From Conus ventricosus (taxonomy: Eukaryota; Mollusca; Gastropoda; Neogastropoda; Conidae): a stretch of DNA of 10,000 nt. The notes under the pieces are model-generated. The model worked only from the letters and a program-made list of their open reading frames with translations, did no database searches and had not been told where the DNA came from. Shown here piece by piece: positions 1 to 8,176 of the stretch (positions within the stretch are counted from its first letter, which is position 1; each line of letters opens with the position of its first letter). The position numbers and the translations under genes were made by a program. The stretch covers positions 34,994,247 to 35,004,246 of the forward strand of contig CM031609.1 in NCBI GenBank assembly GCA_018398815.1, in the 5' to 3' direction.

Positions 1-1265
1 TGTTTGATAGAAACATACCTAGATGATATGTTCGACTTGGATGGTGTCTTCAATGGTTACATGAAATTCAGGACGAAAGCCATTAAACATTCATTTATGG
101 GACGTAGGTCTGGAGGACTTCTATTACTTGTCGATAAAATACTTAGTAAGCACATTACATCAATTAAAGTTAATACCGATCACGTGGTGTGTATTAAGAT
201 GTCTAAAAGCATGCTTTGTGGGGACAATGACATTCTGTTAATATTTGTTTATGTCCCTCCTTCTAGTTCAGTGCCCTACCAATCATCTAATTTCACTTGC
301 CACATTGACGCCATAGAACACTGCATCCTGGACTTGACAAACCGTTATCCACAGGCTCAGCTCATATGTTGCGGGGACTTTAATGCAAGGACAGCAGACC
401 TCCAAGTAACGTGGTCACATACTGATCTACTAACTGACCCTTCCAATTTGATCCCGTTTTTCAAGAAAACACGTTTGTCTAAGGATACAATGTTAAATGC
501 TTTTGGAGAAAATTTATTGAATTTGTGTGCTTTTTTTATTTTTGTATTCTGAATGGGTACAACAGAGGTAGCTTTAGTCGTGATTTTACATTTGTATCTT
601 CCCATGGGTGTTGTGTCATAGATTATTGCCTTATTTCTAACGATTTGTTAGACAACGTTGTGAACTTTTCTGTAGGTAGCAGGGTAGAATCAGAGCACAT
701 GCCAATCCTGTTAGAAATTACAGGCAAAACACCATTGTCACCTCTACCTATCTCAGAAAATGTAACTGTATGGAAAAGGGATAGATTATCAGAATACATA
801 TATAATAGTGCTATCGGCCTGTTTTGCAGCAATCTAGAATATGCTGCCAATATGATTGATGCTTGTGTTAACAGAGCACTGTATGAATTTACTAATTGTT
901 TAATGAATGCCAGCGCTTGTATGCGCCAAAATTGTTCTTCAAAAAGCAGGGTTGTGAGAAAATCTTGGCTTGATGACGAATGTCAAAACAACAAGACGGG
1001 AGTTCGGAAGGCTTTGACCATTTTTAAGAGATCTGGAGATCCAGCTGATAAATGTGCCTATGTACAAATGAGGAGAGAATATAATCAACTTAAGTACATG
1101 AAGAAACGTAGATTTAAAACTGAACGCATTAATTGCTTAATGCAAGTAGTAGATGATTCTCAGGCCTTTTGGTCTGAAATCAATAAGTATCGCAGTCGTT
1201 CCCAAGTAAGTAATACTATTTCACAGGATCAGTGGTTTAACCATTTTGAACAATTGAAGAAGTAA
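1..1265 (+). pseudogene. Element A ORF2, AP-endonuclease domain and linker (partial, frameshifted)
   Basis: This part would nick target DNA to expose the primer for reverse transcription. Frame 1 (1-552) opens with the LIET segment, whose Glu is a metal ligand in this family, and carries GDFNAR at 373-390. Frame 3 (525-1265) continues with VIDYCLIS at 615-638 and SEHMP at 690-704; the Asp and His of these blocks are catalytic in APE nucleases. The break lies in the T-rich run at 531-543, consistent with a small slippage indel. After about 720 comes a Lys/Arg-rich linker ending in WFNHFEQL. At about 1250 the reading jumps straight to the RT start in frame 2. I infer that several tens of residues were deleted there, because LINEs normally have a longer spacer between these blocks. 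The true start codon is upstream of the window. Confidence 0.92.
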
Positions 1266-2775
1266 AGAAAACCATCCAGAGTCTTAAGTGTGGAAAAGCA
1301 GCTGGTTCTGATTCTTTGATAAGTGAAGTCATAAAGGCCTCAGGAGATTCGATAGTCCCCTTTCTAGTTAAATACTTCAATAAACTTTTCAGAGATGGTG
1401 TATTCCCTGAAGAATGGACTAAATCAATAATTATTCCGTTGTATAAAAAAGGTGATGTGAACGATACGAACAATTATCGTGGTGTTTCCTTGATTAGTCA
1501 TTTGTGTAAGATTATTACGCACATATTGAATAAACGGCTCATTTCCTGGGCTGAAAACAACGAAGTTATTTCTGATGCTCGAGCTGGGTTTAGAAAATCT
1601 TATTCCACTACTGATCACATTTTCACTTTGTATGCTAGAATAGAAAAACATTTATCAAGGAACAATAAATTTTATGTAGCATTTATCGATTTCAGAAAGG
1701 CGTTCGATATGGTACAACATAGTCTTTTGTTTAATATACTACTCACGAATGGCGTCAAAGGAAACCTGTTTAACATTTTGAAAAGTATGTACAGCACCAT
1801 TAAATCATGTGTCAGATGTGGTAACTCTTACACTGATTATTTTGAATGTTTGCAAGGTCTAAAACAGGGTTGCTGTCTTAGTCCTACCTTATTTCTATAT
1901 TTATTAACGAGCTTGCACGTGACATGTTTTCACGTGGCAAGCATGGAATACAATTCATCCCTAACGATGTAGAAATTTTCATACTGTTATTTGCTGATGA
2001 CATCGCTCTCATGTCGTCGACTATAGCAGGTCTGCAAAATCAACTTAATGTCCTATTTGAGTGTGCTCAAAGACTATGTTTAAAAGTTAATCTGGAAAAA
2101 ACTAAAGTCATGGTTTTTCGGAAAGGTGGCTATTTAAGTAGAAAGGAATGTTGGTTCTTTGGTGATAAGCAGTTAGATGTTGTAAATTCTTATAAATATC
2201 TAGGTGTTACTTTTTCAACAAAGCTTAGTTTCGATGTTACTTCTGGCCACGACCATTGCATTAGAGGTAAGAAAGCTACCATAGAAATTCTGAAAGTGTT
2301 AAGAAAACTCAGCTGCTTTTCACCTAAACTGTTCTTTAGGATTTTTGATGCCCAGATTGTTCCCTCTCTTTTATACGGGTCGGAACTATGGGGGTTCAAA
2401 CCACGAGAATCCATCGAAAAAGTTGATTTGCAGGCCTGTAAGCTATTGCTGAACGTCCCTCCATTTACACCTAATGATATGGTTTATGGAGAATTGGGGC
2501 GTTTTCCATTATATATTACTTCAGCAACGAGATGTATTCAGTTCTGGTTCAGACTACGCAGGCAACCACTGACAAGGTATTCCAGAAAAGCCTATGATAT
2601 GCTTTTTGATTTACAAAATAGAAACAAAAAGATGAAAAATTGGGTCACACATATTAAAACGCTGCTTTGTTCAAACGGTTTTGGGTATGTCTGGATGTTT
2701 GGAGAGGTAGGCGACGAGAAACGCTTTATACAGATATTCAGAGAACGCCTACAGAACTGTTTTTGCCAACGTTAG
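1266..2775 (+). pseudogene. Element A ORF2, reverse transcriptase domain (frameshifted)
   Basis: This part would copy element RNA at the nicked target. Frame 2 starts with the block GKAAGSDSLISEVIK (from about 1292), then IIPLYKKGD and NYRGVSLISH, and the motif A segment FIDFRKAFD with catalytic Asp at 1688-1690. The block LKQGCCLSP follows at about 1859-1885. Near 1890 the frame shifts by one base to frame 1. There FADD at 1990-2001 supplies the motif C Asp pair, and YLGVTF near 2200 marks the end of the palm and thumb. All three catalytic Asp are kept, so this copy was inactivated by indels and not by loss of the active site. Frame 1 ends at a TAG at 2773-2775, and the same frame continues in recognisable sequence after it. 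Confidence 0.96.
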
Positions 2776-3160
2776 TATGCTCATGTATCAGAGAGCAATC
2801 GGTTTGAATTATACTACTCATTTAAAAGCATCTTTGAACGTGAAAAGTATTTTGGATTAATTAAGAACAGACAATTTAAAACTGCCCTCGTGCGTTTTAA
2901 AATGGGAGTTTCGAGCATAAACAGGCATGTTTTCCGCTTTTCGGCAATGGATCAACCTGGTTGTCCCCTATGCCAGGCGGACGATGAGGACGAATTCCAT
3001 GTACTATTCGAATGCCAACAATATAGTGACCTACGAGCTAAATATTGCATTCAAACGTGACCAATGCACAAGGATTTTGAGTTGTAGCCTTGATACTCAA
3101 CTGAATTTGTCTAAATTCCTCTTTTTGGCTTTGAAACGCAGAGCAAGTTTTGCTTTATGA
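2776..3160 (+). pseudogene. Element A ORF2, C-terminal zinc-motif region
   Basis: After the in-frame TAG at 2773-2775, frame 1 stays readable to a TGA at 3058-3060. It holds FKMGVSSINRHVFRFS followed by a C-X2-C-X8-H-X4-C array, with Cys at 2962 and 2971, His at 2998 and Cys at 3013. Such a CCHC knuckle near the end of ORF2 is common in LINEs and is thought to bind nucleic acid. The protein then shifts to frame 2 near 3045, ends with LSKFLFLALKRRASFAL, and stops at TGA 3158-3160, which I take as the ancestral ORF2 end. The ATG at 2927 in frame 2 is not a real start: the element's conserved sequence at that place is in frame 1. Confidence 0.88.
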
Positions 3161-3304
3161 ACACATTTTTCTGAGATTATTGCGGTTGATATGGGATTTC
3201 TGGCAATGTGTGAATGTTACGTTTGTTTGTCTCGTTTTCAATTTAACAGTTGTTTGCCTTCTCTTCATTGTAACGGGCCACAGGCCTATACACAATAAAA
3301 CATT
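3161..3304 (+). promoter_or_regulatory. Element A 3' UTR with GGCC hairpin and AATAAA signal
   Basis: The stretch between the ORF2 stop and the tandem tail is short and AT-rich. It holds a small perfect hairpin, GGCC-ACA-GGCC, at 3276-3286, and an AATAAA polyadenylation hexamer at 3294-3299 just before the tail. In LINEs with short-repeat tails the last tens of bases are recognised by the element's own RT, so the hairpin may be part of that signal. This role is inferred from position. Confidence 0.7.
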
Positions 3305-3326
3305 TGTCATTGTCATTGTCATTGTC

Positions 3327-3328
<2 letters not shown>
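3305..3328 (+). repeat. (TGTCAT)4 tail of element A
   Basis: Four perfect TGTCAT units follow the AATAAA signal. A short tandem hexamer in place of poly(A) is typical of CR1/L2-like LINE 3' ends and marks the retrotransposon terminus. Confidence 0.9.

Positions 3329-3330
<2 letters not shown>

Positions 3331-3408
<78 letters not shown>
3331..3408. repeat. (CT)39 microsatellite
   Basis: Thirty-nine uninterrupted CT units begin two T bases after the element A tail. The Leu-Ser and Arg-Glu frames crossing it are translations of the repeat and not genes. Its purity suggests recent expansion and a polymorphic length. Confidence 0.99.
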
Positions 3409-3410
<2 letters not shown>

Positions 3411-3457
3411 GCTGTTCCCAGCGACCGGAGTTGATGCGCATTCAAGATACCCCCAAA

Positions 3458-3507
3458 AGCAAACAAACAACGAAGCAAGCAAACAAACTAAACAAACAAC
3501 AAACAAT
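3458..3507. repeat. Imperfect CAAA/CAA-rich low-complexity stretch
   Basis: The bases here are mostly repeats of CAAA, CAAG and CAA with interruptions. It looks like a decayed tetranucleotide repeat. No coding or binding function is evident. Confidence 0.75.
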
Positions 3508-4031
3508 GATATGACAATTATCAAAGAAAATCCTGTATTTCTATTTGAATTGATTTAATGGTGTGCTATGCCCCAAGCGTCGCTAATCCATCCAAAATTG
3601 GCAATTTTGTCCCAGTTATTTTTATTTATTAATTTTATATAAAAGCATGTAAAGATTCAAACTGGCATTCAGACTGCGAGTATGAGGAAAGGGATTTTTG
3701 CTATTATCAGCATAACTAGAATGGCTTGGTGATGTTCTGTTCATTTTGACGTTTTGTCAAATATGTCTTTGCCAGTTAGTGCTTGTGGTGGCTCTTTTGG
3801 TACCACAACATTATTTCCTTGTAAATGTTTTTACTTTTTATTGTATCAGTTAAAAGACTTGTATTATATTTCTTTGTCCTGCACTATTCTTCATACATCC
3901 GCATTGAAGATATCTACACACAAGTTTGGTTTTTATGCGTGTTAAACGAAAACGCTGGGGACCGAGAAACAATTTGCGATGAAAGGTAATCATCGATTCT
4001 ATCTCGACAAAGAATAAAGGTGATTGAAATT
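3508..4031. other. No recognisable gene; AT-rich spacer
   Basis: Only short ORFs occur, with no family-like residues. A perfect 7-bp inverted repeat AAAATTG-G-CAATTTT lies at 3594-3608, and a TATA-like string at 3636-3645. Neither leads to a convincing transcript, and both are expected by chance in AT-rich DNA. Confidence 0.6.
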
Positions 4032-4148
4032 ATGGCAAAAATAGAAGCAGGCCAAGAGGAAGCTACTAGAAGAGCTGTGTTTGAAACAGGTAAATCAGAT
4101 GCTTGGATAGCTGCTATGAAGAAGGGACCACAAAAACAATACCTTTAG
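4032..4148 (+). other. 38-codon ORF of unknown origin upstream of element B
   Basis: An ATG at 4032 opens a frame that stops with TAG at 4146-4148. The peptide is charged and looks protein-like, with EAGQEEATRRAVFETGKSDA near its start and a basic end. It sits 23 bases before the first recognisable element B sequence and could be a remnant of that element's N-terminal region or of something else. I do not recognise it, and an ORF this short could be chance. Confidence 0.2.
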
Positions 4149-4171
4149 TAGGGGCAACAACCTCGTAAAAG

Positions 4172-5445
4172 AGTGAAAAAGCTCAGGAGGAGGTAATGAA
4201 ATGCTTGAGATTCCCAGAGCCAAATCTTCGCCTGGACCGAATGGAATTCCGCATCTGCAGTATAAGAAATGCCCCAATGTCCTTGAGTGGCTCCATAGAA
4301 TGATAATACCAGCATGGAGGAACTTGAAGATCTGCGATCAATGGATGATAGCAAATGAAGTGTACATTCCCAAAAGCAAAACTCAAGTGACATCAACCAC
4401 TTTAGACCAATCTCACTTCTGAACATCGAGGGGAATATCGTCTTCTATGTCATGGTAGCCAAACCGCCTAAGCAGTTGACAGGAAATCTGTACTTGGATT
4501 CGTCAGTCCAGAAAGGAAGCATCTCAGGCGCCTTTGAGTGCGTGAAACAGGTCACTTTGATTTGGGAAGCAATCCTAGGAGTAACTGCGTTGGATCAGTT
4601 CAGCACATGATGATTCCACTGGCCCTCAAAATGTATCATGTTCCAAAGAACATCAGAGAAATGCTGCGGAAATACTTCCATGGCTTCTCAATGAGGTTCT
4701 CGACAAAAGAATACACAACAGGTGGACCAATATGGACCAGTCTTGAAACAGGCATAGCAATGAGCTAAGCAATTTCTTCTATACTGTTAGTGTTGGCAAT
4801 GGAGGTCATCTTGAAAGCTGTCATGAGCTGTACCGGTTCGGCAAACCTCGGGAATGAATACCAAATACTACCTCTAAAATCCTTCAAGGCTGACAAAACA
4901 GTGCTTTCTACTAAGAAAGATGAGACACACAAAATGATGAAGCAGTTAAACAAGTTACCTGCTTCATCCAGGTTGAATTTTAAGCCAAGGAAATCACGAA
5001 GCCTCTCCCTGTGGAAGGGAAAAGTAGCCAAAACAATCACGTTGACTGTAGCCAACCAAGCCATACCAACTGCAACGGAAGAACCAGTGAACACTCTTGG
5101 GAGGTGATGTGATGACTCCTTGAAAGACACAAAGAGTGGAAGGGAAACCAAACAAATGGCAAGAGAAGCCTTCACATGGTGGATAGGTGTGAGCTCCCTA
5201 GAAAATACAAGATCTGATCTCTGCAGTTCATGTTAATCCTGAAGGTTCTCTGGCTTCTATTGATATTTGATACAAAGATTAGCACTCTAGAATCAATGGA
5301 GGCAAAAATTAACAACTACACGAGGAAATGGCTTTCTGTCCCACCTGATCTCACTGACATTGCCCTCCACTACCGCCACGTGAAGCTGAAGCTTTCTCTG
5401 AAATCCGTCCTCGATGAATGCAAATTGGGTAAAGCAAAATTATAA
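4172..5445 (+). pseudogene. Element B reverse transcriptase (decayed, active site lost)
   Basis: Frame 2 gives SEKAQEEVMKCLR from 4172. Frame 1 then gives SPGPNGIP at 4228-4251 and VYIPK, frame 3 gives FRPISLLN at 4401-4424, and frame 2 resumes with GSVQHMM from 4592. Between IWEAI and GSVQH the usual spacer and the motif A Asp are missing, which I read as an internal deletion near 4565. A TAA at 4766-4768 interrupts the conserved block before AMEVILKA. At the motif C site (4883-4900) the residues are FKADKT where the family has a Met-Asp-Asp type motif. Further conserved blocks are KPRKSRSLSL and, in frame 1 from 5230, TRKWLSVPPDLTDIAL. The protein cannot be functional. Confidence 0.88.
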
Positions 5446-5694
5446 ACTATGCTTGAGGACTCTGAAAACAAAGATGTGAGATCATCCAATTCAAACTATA
5501 GTCTGACAGAAAATAGACAGTTCGAGAGACAGTGGACGTGAGAAGGTAAAACTTCAAGATCAGTGAAACAATAGGCCACAGACACGCCAACGGACAGGGC
5601 TTGGGTCAACGGAAATGACATGGGGGTCAAACACAAAAAGGAAAGTAAAAAGAGACATGGTAATAGAAGAGCTGAAGAAAGAAGAGAATACTAA
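5446..5694 (+). pseudogene. Element B, segment between RT and zinc motif
   Basis: After a TAA at 5443-5445, frame 1 continues as TMLEDSENKDV and then a Lys/Arg/Glu-rich stretch, broken by a TGA at 5539 and a TAG at 5572. This matches the charged linker expected between the RT and the CCHC/RLE region in R2-type proteins. No catalytic motif is expected here. Confidence 0.65.
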
Positions 5695-6523
5695 GTGAAC
5701 GTAGAAGACAGTCCAGCAAGGCCAACAAGGACAGTGGACAACGTGGGAAACGCACTCGAAAGAAGTCTCACCTGGAATGACATATGGCGCGTGGCACCTC
5801 TCAGAATCAGCTACATCCTCAGATCTGTATGTGATCTCCAGCCCTCTAATTCAAACTGGTCATGTGGTGGAAATTGTATGACCCTACGTGTCCACTCTGT
5901 CATGGCAAGTGAACAATGGAACATGTCCTGTTTTTCGTGCAAAACAATGAAGGGTACACGTTGAGGCACAACTAAGTGCTTAGGATCACATATGCAGTGA
6001 GCACCGGTGGAGGAAGCATTGTCACCAGAAGCTCTCAAAACGAAGTTCTACACAGTTTAGAACAGCTGTGACATCAAGAGCATGAAAGCAGGGTTTACAG
6101 GATGGAGTGGATGGCTGAGAATGCACCTTAGACTTTTCAGAAAGGGAGAACCATCTAGAGATCGTCTGGAAGAGAAACATGAGACCTACTACTGTCCTCC
6201 ACTCAGGTTCATCAAAACAAATGATTCTGATCGAACTCACTGTGTCATGCGAAAGCAGAGTAGAGCAAGCTCACATTTACAAGACTGAGAAGTATGCCAG
6301 TCTAGCCAGCAGCTTGAGGGTGTCTGACTTCCAGCCGTCGTCCTCGCCATAGAGGTTGGGGCAAGGGGATTTGTAGGCTCATCAGCCTATGACATTATGA
6401 AATAGCCCTGGATTTCTGGTAAGAAGAGGCCCAGAAACCGAAAGGCAATGGTAGACGGGAACTGAAAAGGGTTCCAGCTGGATCTGGTCGAGGAGGAACA
6501 AAAGTGAACTTCATAGGGTTTAA
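5695..6523 (+). pseudogene. Element B CCHC motif and restriction-like endonuclease domain (decayed)
   Basis: This part would cleave the target site. Frame 1 gives NALERSLTWNDIWRVAPLRI, then frame 3 gives CPLCHGK, a TGA (5910-5912) and TMEH. With one extra T in the run at 5930-5934, this is a C-X2-C-X7-H-X4-C knuckle (Cys 5889 and 5898, His 5922). RHN follows at 5964-5972, a block conserved at the RLE start. Frame 2 then shows RP-TT-VLHSG from 6182 and IELTV at 6230-6244; the family's PD pair reads Pro-Thr here, so a catalytic Asp is lost. Frame 1 gives KYASLASSLR and IEVGARGFVGSSAYD from 6349, the well-conserved RLE C-terminus. The final WIWSRRN in frame 2 ends at TAA 6521. Confidence 0.85.
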
Positions 6524-6638
6524 AAATCTCAACCTAAAGCAAGTGTCTATTAGTGACCTGGATACGGCATCTGTCTGAAAAGGCACGCTTCGAGACACTC
6601 ACTCATCCAAAAGGTGCGTGGACGAAAACAGCGCCAGC

Positions 6639-6702
6639 AAAAAAAAAAAAAAAAGAAAAAAAAAAGAAAAAAAAGGAAAAAAAAAAGAAAAGACAAAAAG
6701 AA
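6639..6702. repeat. A-rich stretch with scattered G
   Basis: A 16-base A run is followed by blocks of A separated by single or double G. It may be a degraded poly(A) tail of element B, which would put the element's 3' end near 6638, or an ordinary low-complexity repeat. The Lys- and Phe-rich frames over it are not genes. Confidence 0.85.
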
Positions 6703-6736
6703 GTGGACAGCAGAAGGTATCTGGAAGTCATAACCC

Positions 6737-6795
6737 GGGTGCTGGACGACCCCCTTAGTATTAAGGACTTCAGAGCCGAAATACTTATCTGAAGT
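6737..6795 (+). other. Three abutting potential hairpins
   Basis: Three inverted repeats lie end to end: GGGT/ACCC at 6737-6752 (4-bp stem, 8-nt loop), CCTTA/TAAGG at 6753-6766 (5-bp stem, 4-nt loop), and ACTTCAGA/TCTGAAGT at 6767-6795 (8-bp stem, 13-nt loop). They could be a structured 3' end of element B RNA. The short stems are weak individually and may be chance. Confidence 0.4.
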
Positions 6796-7353
6796 GGGTA
6801 GGGCGTAACATTTCTTCCTGCAGTCAGAGAATGCTGGTTTTGATTTTTTTTTTAAAGCGAACCACAAAGACAGGCTCTGGCTACTGATAACACCTCCCCG
6901 TTTCCGTCCATTCCCTCCCCTCTTTCTTCACTTCTGGCCTCATAAGTGTTCCTAGATTCTCACTTTTTAAATAGAATAATGATGAGATGACCCTATTTGT
7001 CTTTCGCGTTAAAGTCCATGCATTTCTCTGTAGGAAGAATGATGCTCAACAGCCCGTCCTTTTGGCGCCCTGTCATCAGTTTCTTCTTGCTCTTCTTTTG
7101 CCATTTCTTGTGCGATCCAGTTCGTATGCCCGATGCCACGTTTACACTGCATTTCCGCCGTAATTTTCAATGTATGGACCCGCGTTTTTGTGGGAGATTT
7201 TGTCAGGCCCAACTCGACTCCAGAGAGTCGTTCTTGCCTGCATAACTCAGCTTCAACATTATTTCAACTGATGATTCGTTAAAATTCGCAGATTTCCAGG
7301 GCTTGCGTGATTTTAAAGTGAGCGTACAGTTCCTATACTCTGTATTCTATTCT
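6796..7353. other. No recognisable gene; unassigned DNA
   Basis: I see a T run at 6843-6852, a pyrimidine-rich stretch at about 6891-6936, and a perfect 6-bp hairpin CGACTC-CAGA-GAGTCG at 7215-7230. A 67-codon minus-strand frame (7009-7212) and an 82-codon plus-strand frame (6997-7245) overlap here. Neither has residues I can link to a family, so I do not call either a gene. An unrecognised transposon fragment is possible. Confidence 0.5.
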
Positions 7354-7462
7354 CTGTTTATTCTTGGCAGTCGACAGTTGTTACGAACTGGGTGAGTGAT
7401 CATTACATTAGTAATGACAAGGAAATCAAATCAGCAAGTGCGGGAAGAGAAAGAATTCTTTG
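7354..7462 (+). repeat. Direct repeat copy 1
   Basis: This matches the copy at 7908-8018 with about 8 mismatches over a 102-base core (7361-7462), by hand count, plus a 2-base indel near the left end. The core includes ACTGGGTGAGTG, which resembles a splice donor. From an ATG at 7414 a 27-codon frame (MTRKSNQQVREEKEFF at its start) runs to a TGA at 7495-7497. It could be the end of an LTR plus leader and the start of a gag-like ORF, or a tandem duplication of other DNA. I cannot identify the family. Confidence 0.85.
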
Positions 7463-7907
7463 TGATACGTTGTTCCCAAGGAATCACCATTACATGAACT
7501 CTCTAAATCAAAAGATGGCATTGTAATTTTAGAAAAACATTATTACAAAGCACTGGGAAAGAGGATGTGTAGGTAATATTGTATGGTGACACGCAAGAAC
7601 TGAATGTTAAACAAAGATGGAGGGAGAACATAACAAACTATGTGCCATTTTTGACTCTCATGAGACTGATGAAGGCGCAAATATTTGGCTAGTTCATGAT
7701 GGCGGAAATATTCGGTTCGCTGTGAATAGTTTTTGAAAGTGTTTGCTTAATCTTGGTCTTGTGTTTTATCTGTCTGTCTTGAACGGATACTGTAATAAGT
7801 TATATTAATGGTAAATTTACTTTTGTATCACCAGAGGGACAATGTGTTATTGCCCTTTTCTGTATTTATGTAACTTTGTGTGATTATTGTGACATTCATA
7901 TTGGAGA
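7463..7907. other. Spacer between the two direct repeats, no gene seen
   Basis: No ORF of note and no protein-like segment is visible. If the flanking repeats are LTR-plus-leader segments, this stretch would hold part of the LTR. I see no TG...CA termini that settle this. Confidence 0.5.
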
Positions 7908-8018
7908 CTGTTTATATTCTTGGCAGTCGACAGTTGTTACGAACTGGGTGAGTGATCATTATATTGGTAATACCAAGGAAACCAAATCAGCAAGTGCGGA
8001 AGAAGAAAGAATTCTTTG
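7908..8018 (+). repeat. Direct repeat copy 2
   Basis: This is the second copy of the repeat at 7354-7462, its core (7917-8018) beginning 556 bases further on. The base corresponding to the third position of the copy 1 ATG is A (ATA), and the reading frame is otherwise preserved across the repeat. Here it continues without a stop to 8224. That longer frame runs into SINE-like sequence, so I do not call it a gene. Confidence 0.85.
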
Positions 8019-8176
8019 GAATAATTAAAAATTTCAGACGTATAAATAAGAGTATTGAATTTAAAAAGATGAGACCCAACGCTGGCTCTATGTTAGGAGT
8101 TGATCTTAATAATGGAGTTGATACATCTACCAAAGCCGTGTTTGGGACGGCAACATCCATAGTGCGGACCGTTGAA

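Larger units (their letters stand above)
1..3328 (+). mobile_element. Element A: APE-type non-LTR retrotransposon (LINE), 5' end outside the window
   Basis: This span reads in order as an AP-endonuclease domain, a linker, a reverse transcriptase, a C-terminal CCHC zinc motif, a 3' UTR of about 140 bases with AATAAA, and a four-unit TGTCAT tail. That is the standard order of ORF2 and 3' end in APE-type LINEs, which copy themselves by target-primed reverse transcription in the nucleus. The first codons already lie in the endonuclease, so ORF1, the 5' UTR and the start of ORF2 are outside the window. The coding region is spread over frames 1, 3, 2, 1 and 2, with at least one in-frame stop, so this copy is dead. 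No RNase H is visible. The short tandem-repeat tail and missing RNase H suggest the CR1/L2/Rex1-like side of the tree, but the clade is inference. Confidence 0.93.
4172..6523 (+). mobile_element. Element B: decayed R2/HERO/NeSL-type LINE with restriction-like endonuclease
   Basis: The span reads, across frames, as an RT followed by a CCHC motif and a C-terminal restriction-enzyme-like endonuclease (RLE). That order defines the R2 group of non-LTR retrotransposons, which carry no APE domain. In-frame stops seen include 4766, 5105, 5215, 5443, 5539, 5572 and 5910, and there are at least seven frame changes, so it is a fossil. The 5' limit is uncertain. The last readable protein segment, WIWSRRN, ends at a TAA at 6521-6523. 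The 3' UTR may run to about 6638 or 6795. Assignment to the R2 group is from domain order and motifs; the exact clade (HERO, NeSL, R2 or R4) is not decided. Confidence 0.87.

Noticed and set aside
3150..3558. Long Leu-Ser and Arg-Glu rich ORFs on both strands
   Set aside because: They are translations of the (CT)n repeat in all frames and have no independent support.
3636..3645. TATATAAAAG, a TATA-box-like string
   Set aside because: It is in AT-rich DNA with no convincing downstream gene; the 63-codon frame at 3754 has no family features.
4765..5175. 136-codon minus-strand ORF, the longest on that strand in this region
   Set aside because: It is antisense to element B RT segments whose plus-strand residues match RT blocks; its own residues match nothing I know.
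6550..6867. Phe-rich minus-strand and Lys-rich plus-strand ORFs
   Set aside because: They cross the A-rich run, and the rest is antisense or out of frame to element B's 3' part.
7215..7230. Perfect 6-bp hairpin CGACTC-CAGA-GAGTCG as a terminator
   Set aside because: The stem is too short to be meaningful, there is no gene upstream, and intrinsic terminators are not expected in animal DNA.
7009..7245. Overlapping ORFs on both strands, possible host exon
   Set aside because: I saw no family motif and could not define convincing splice sites bounding either frame.
7666..7725. CTGATGA followed later by GAAA, as in hammerhead ribozymes
   Set aside because: The intervening bases do not form a proper stem II and no matching stem I or III arms are seen.
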